From the NCBI GenBank assembly GCA_900769785.1, contig CAAGHV010000008.1:1-6931 (forward strand): a stretch of 6,931 nt of DNA, in the 5' to 3' direction. The position numbers and the translations under genes were made by a program. This DNA is from Bacteroidales bacterium (GTDB lineage: Bacteria > Bacteroidota > Bacteroidia > Bacteroidales > P3). The notes under the pieces were generated by a model that saw only the letters and a list, made by a program, of their open reading frames with translations, was not told the origin of the DNA and ran no database searches. Position 1 is the first letter of the stretch; each line of letters begins with the position of its first letter. This document shows positions 5,941 to 6,931 of this stretch, in pieces.

Positions 5941-6660
5941 TTATGCCGGTTCGTTCAATAGATCCATAAATTCCATAGCTCTGGCTTCCAATAGGAATAC
6001 TACCTTATTGATACGTGTTACCAAAAGATTGTACAAGAAATATCCTATAATACCTACAATAAGACCACCTACGGTTGTAACCATTGCTTCATATATACCA
6101 CTCGACAATACTTGAATATCAATGTTGTTTCCGGCATTGGCCATATCAAAGAATGCCTTTACCATACCGGTAACTGTTCCCAAGAAACCCAACATAGGTC
6201 CTAAACTAGACACTGTAGCTACCAATGATATACGCTTTTCCAAATTGGCAATTTCCAACTTGCCTACATTTTCGATAGCTGTTTGTATATCCGATAGTGG
6301 GCGTCCCAATCGAGATAAACCTTTGTCTATCATACGTGCTATAGGCGAATCTATTGATTTGGATAGCGAACGAGCACCTTCTATATCACCTTTGTGGATA
6401 TAGTCTCGAATATTGTTCATAAACTGTGATGAATCTTCTTTCATGGCATGTTGCACGGCCAAGTATCGTTCTATTGACACATAAACGGCCAAAATTAATA
6501 ATGCCAAAAGCACTAGCATTACCCATCCACCCTGCAAAGCAAGGTCCATTACCGGTATTTTTTCGGTTGTTACAACGTTTTCTACAGCCATTGCTGTATC
6601 ATTTCCCACCTCTACTGCAGTAGATACTGCACTAATATTCAATAAAATAGACTTAAACAT
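5941..6660 (-). CDS. exbB: ExbB/TolQ/MotA-family proton-channel subunit
   Basis: 239 residues. An N-terminal stretch of about 40 residues precedes the first membrane helix (44-66, GGWVMLVLLALLILAVYVSI), as seen in other Bacteroidales ExbB proteins. A cytoplasmic helical domain (about 70-145, with the family-typical GRPLSDIQTAIENVGKLE) is followed by helix 2 (about 146-170, SLGPMLGFLGTVTGM) and helix 3 (about 190-213, YEAMVTTVGGLIVGIIGYFL). Thr162, Glu191 and Thr196 align with the E. coli ExbB pore residues Thr148, Glu176 and Thr181, so the channel looks functional. It is the first gene of the exbB-exbD-tonB operon and ends MEFMDLLNEPA. No promoter matching both consensus boxes was found just upstream. 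Confidence 0.93.
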   Translation of the reverse strand: MFKSILLNISAVSTAVEVGNDTAMAVENVVTTEKIPVMDLALQGGWVMLVLLALLILAVYVSIERYLAVQHAMKEDSSQFMNNIRDYIHKGDIEGARSLSKSIDSPIARMIDKGLSRLGRPLSDIQTAIENVGKLEIANLEKRISLVATVSSLGPMLGFLGTVTGMVKAFFDMANAGNNIDIQVLSSGIYEAMVTTVGGLIVGIIGYFLYNLLVTRINKVVFLLEARAMEFMDLLNEPA

Positions 6661-6931
6661 AGTTCATTCATTTTTTTTGTAAAAGTACTCAGAAGATTGT
6701 TATATAATTGATTATCTCCCACTTTTATATCAACACATCAATGTTAATTGTAGAAACATGATGAGAGGTATATGTAGAAATATAGCTTTAGAATAAATAC
6801 CAAGGCATAATTTATCTATCAATTTTGCATCAACACTTACGCTTGCGAAGCTGAATGTCCTAAGTTGATAAAACGTTCAAACATTGCCCGTCTAAACCGC
6901 GAATGGATTTGTGCAAGAGTGGGAAAAGAAA
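6661..6931. other. Upstream region of exbB; no supported gene, open frames at the right edge
   Basis: The first ~170 bases are AT-rich and should carry the exbB promoter; TACTTTTA (minus strand, 6687-6680) is one base off the -7 consensus but has no TTG at the expected distance. The last ~95 bases are less AT-rich and stay open to the edge on both strands. On the minus strand 30 residues ending GHSASQA stop at 6837-6839; on the plus strand a frame contains ACEAECPKLIKRSNIARLN and has no ATG. Neither is recognised. Confidence 0.4.

Overview
The window looks like a piece of a Bacteroidales chromosome (phylum Bacteroidota). The evidence is an AT-rich sequence, an ExbB-ExbD-TonB set and an IS4-type transposase of the kind common in Bacteroides relatives, a lipoprotein with the 'WVDLGLPSGLKWATCNVGA' domain, and a promoter of the Bacteroidota form TTG-N20-TAnnTTTG. 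No species is assigned. The beginning of a lysine 5,6-aminomutase gene points to an anaerobe able to ferment lysine. Every recognisable protein-coding gene lies on the minus strand, so transcription runs from high to low coordinates.

From the right edge: 6661-6931 has no clear gene. Next comes exbB-exbD-tonB (6660 to 4720), a compact inner-membrane energy-transduction operon closed by a strong hairpin terminator (4650-4682). A three-gene regulatory operon follows: ECF sigma factor (4603-4055), membrane anti-sigma factor with a zinc-binding-type motif (4047-3595) and a small exported Spy/CpxP-like helical protein (3563-3036), closed by a second terminator (2946-2985). This layout suggests an envelope-sensing switch.

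The stretch 2809-1490 is an IS4-family insertion sequence. Its transposase can be read in one uninterrupted frame of 404 codons (2741-1527), with all catalytic residues and no frameshift, but with three internal stop codons, so it is a dead gene decayed by point changes. Terminator-like hairpins face inward at both flanks.

Below it lies a lipoprotein (1205-576) with a Fib_succ_major domain. Its last ~40 codons are GC-rich and resemble the variable region of diversity-generating retroelement (DGR) target proteins. This is the most interesting lead in the window, although no reverse transcriptase or template repeat is visible here. A terminator (500-530) follows, then a good promoter (437-467) and the first 79 codons of kamE, which runs off the left edge.
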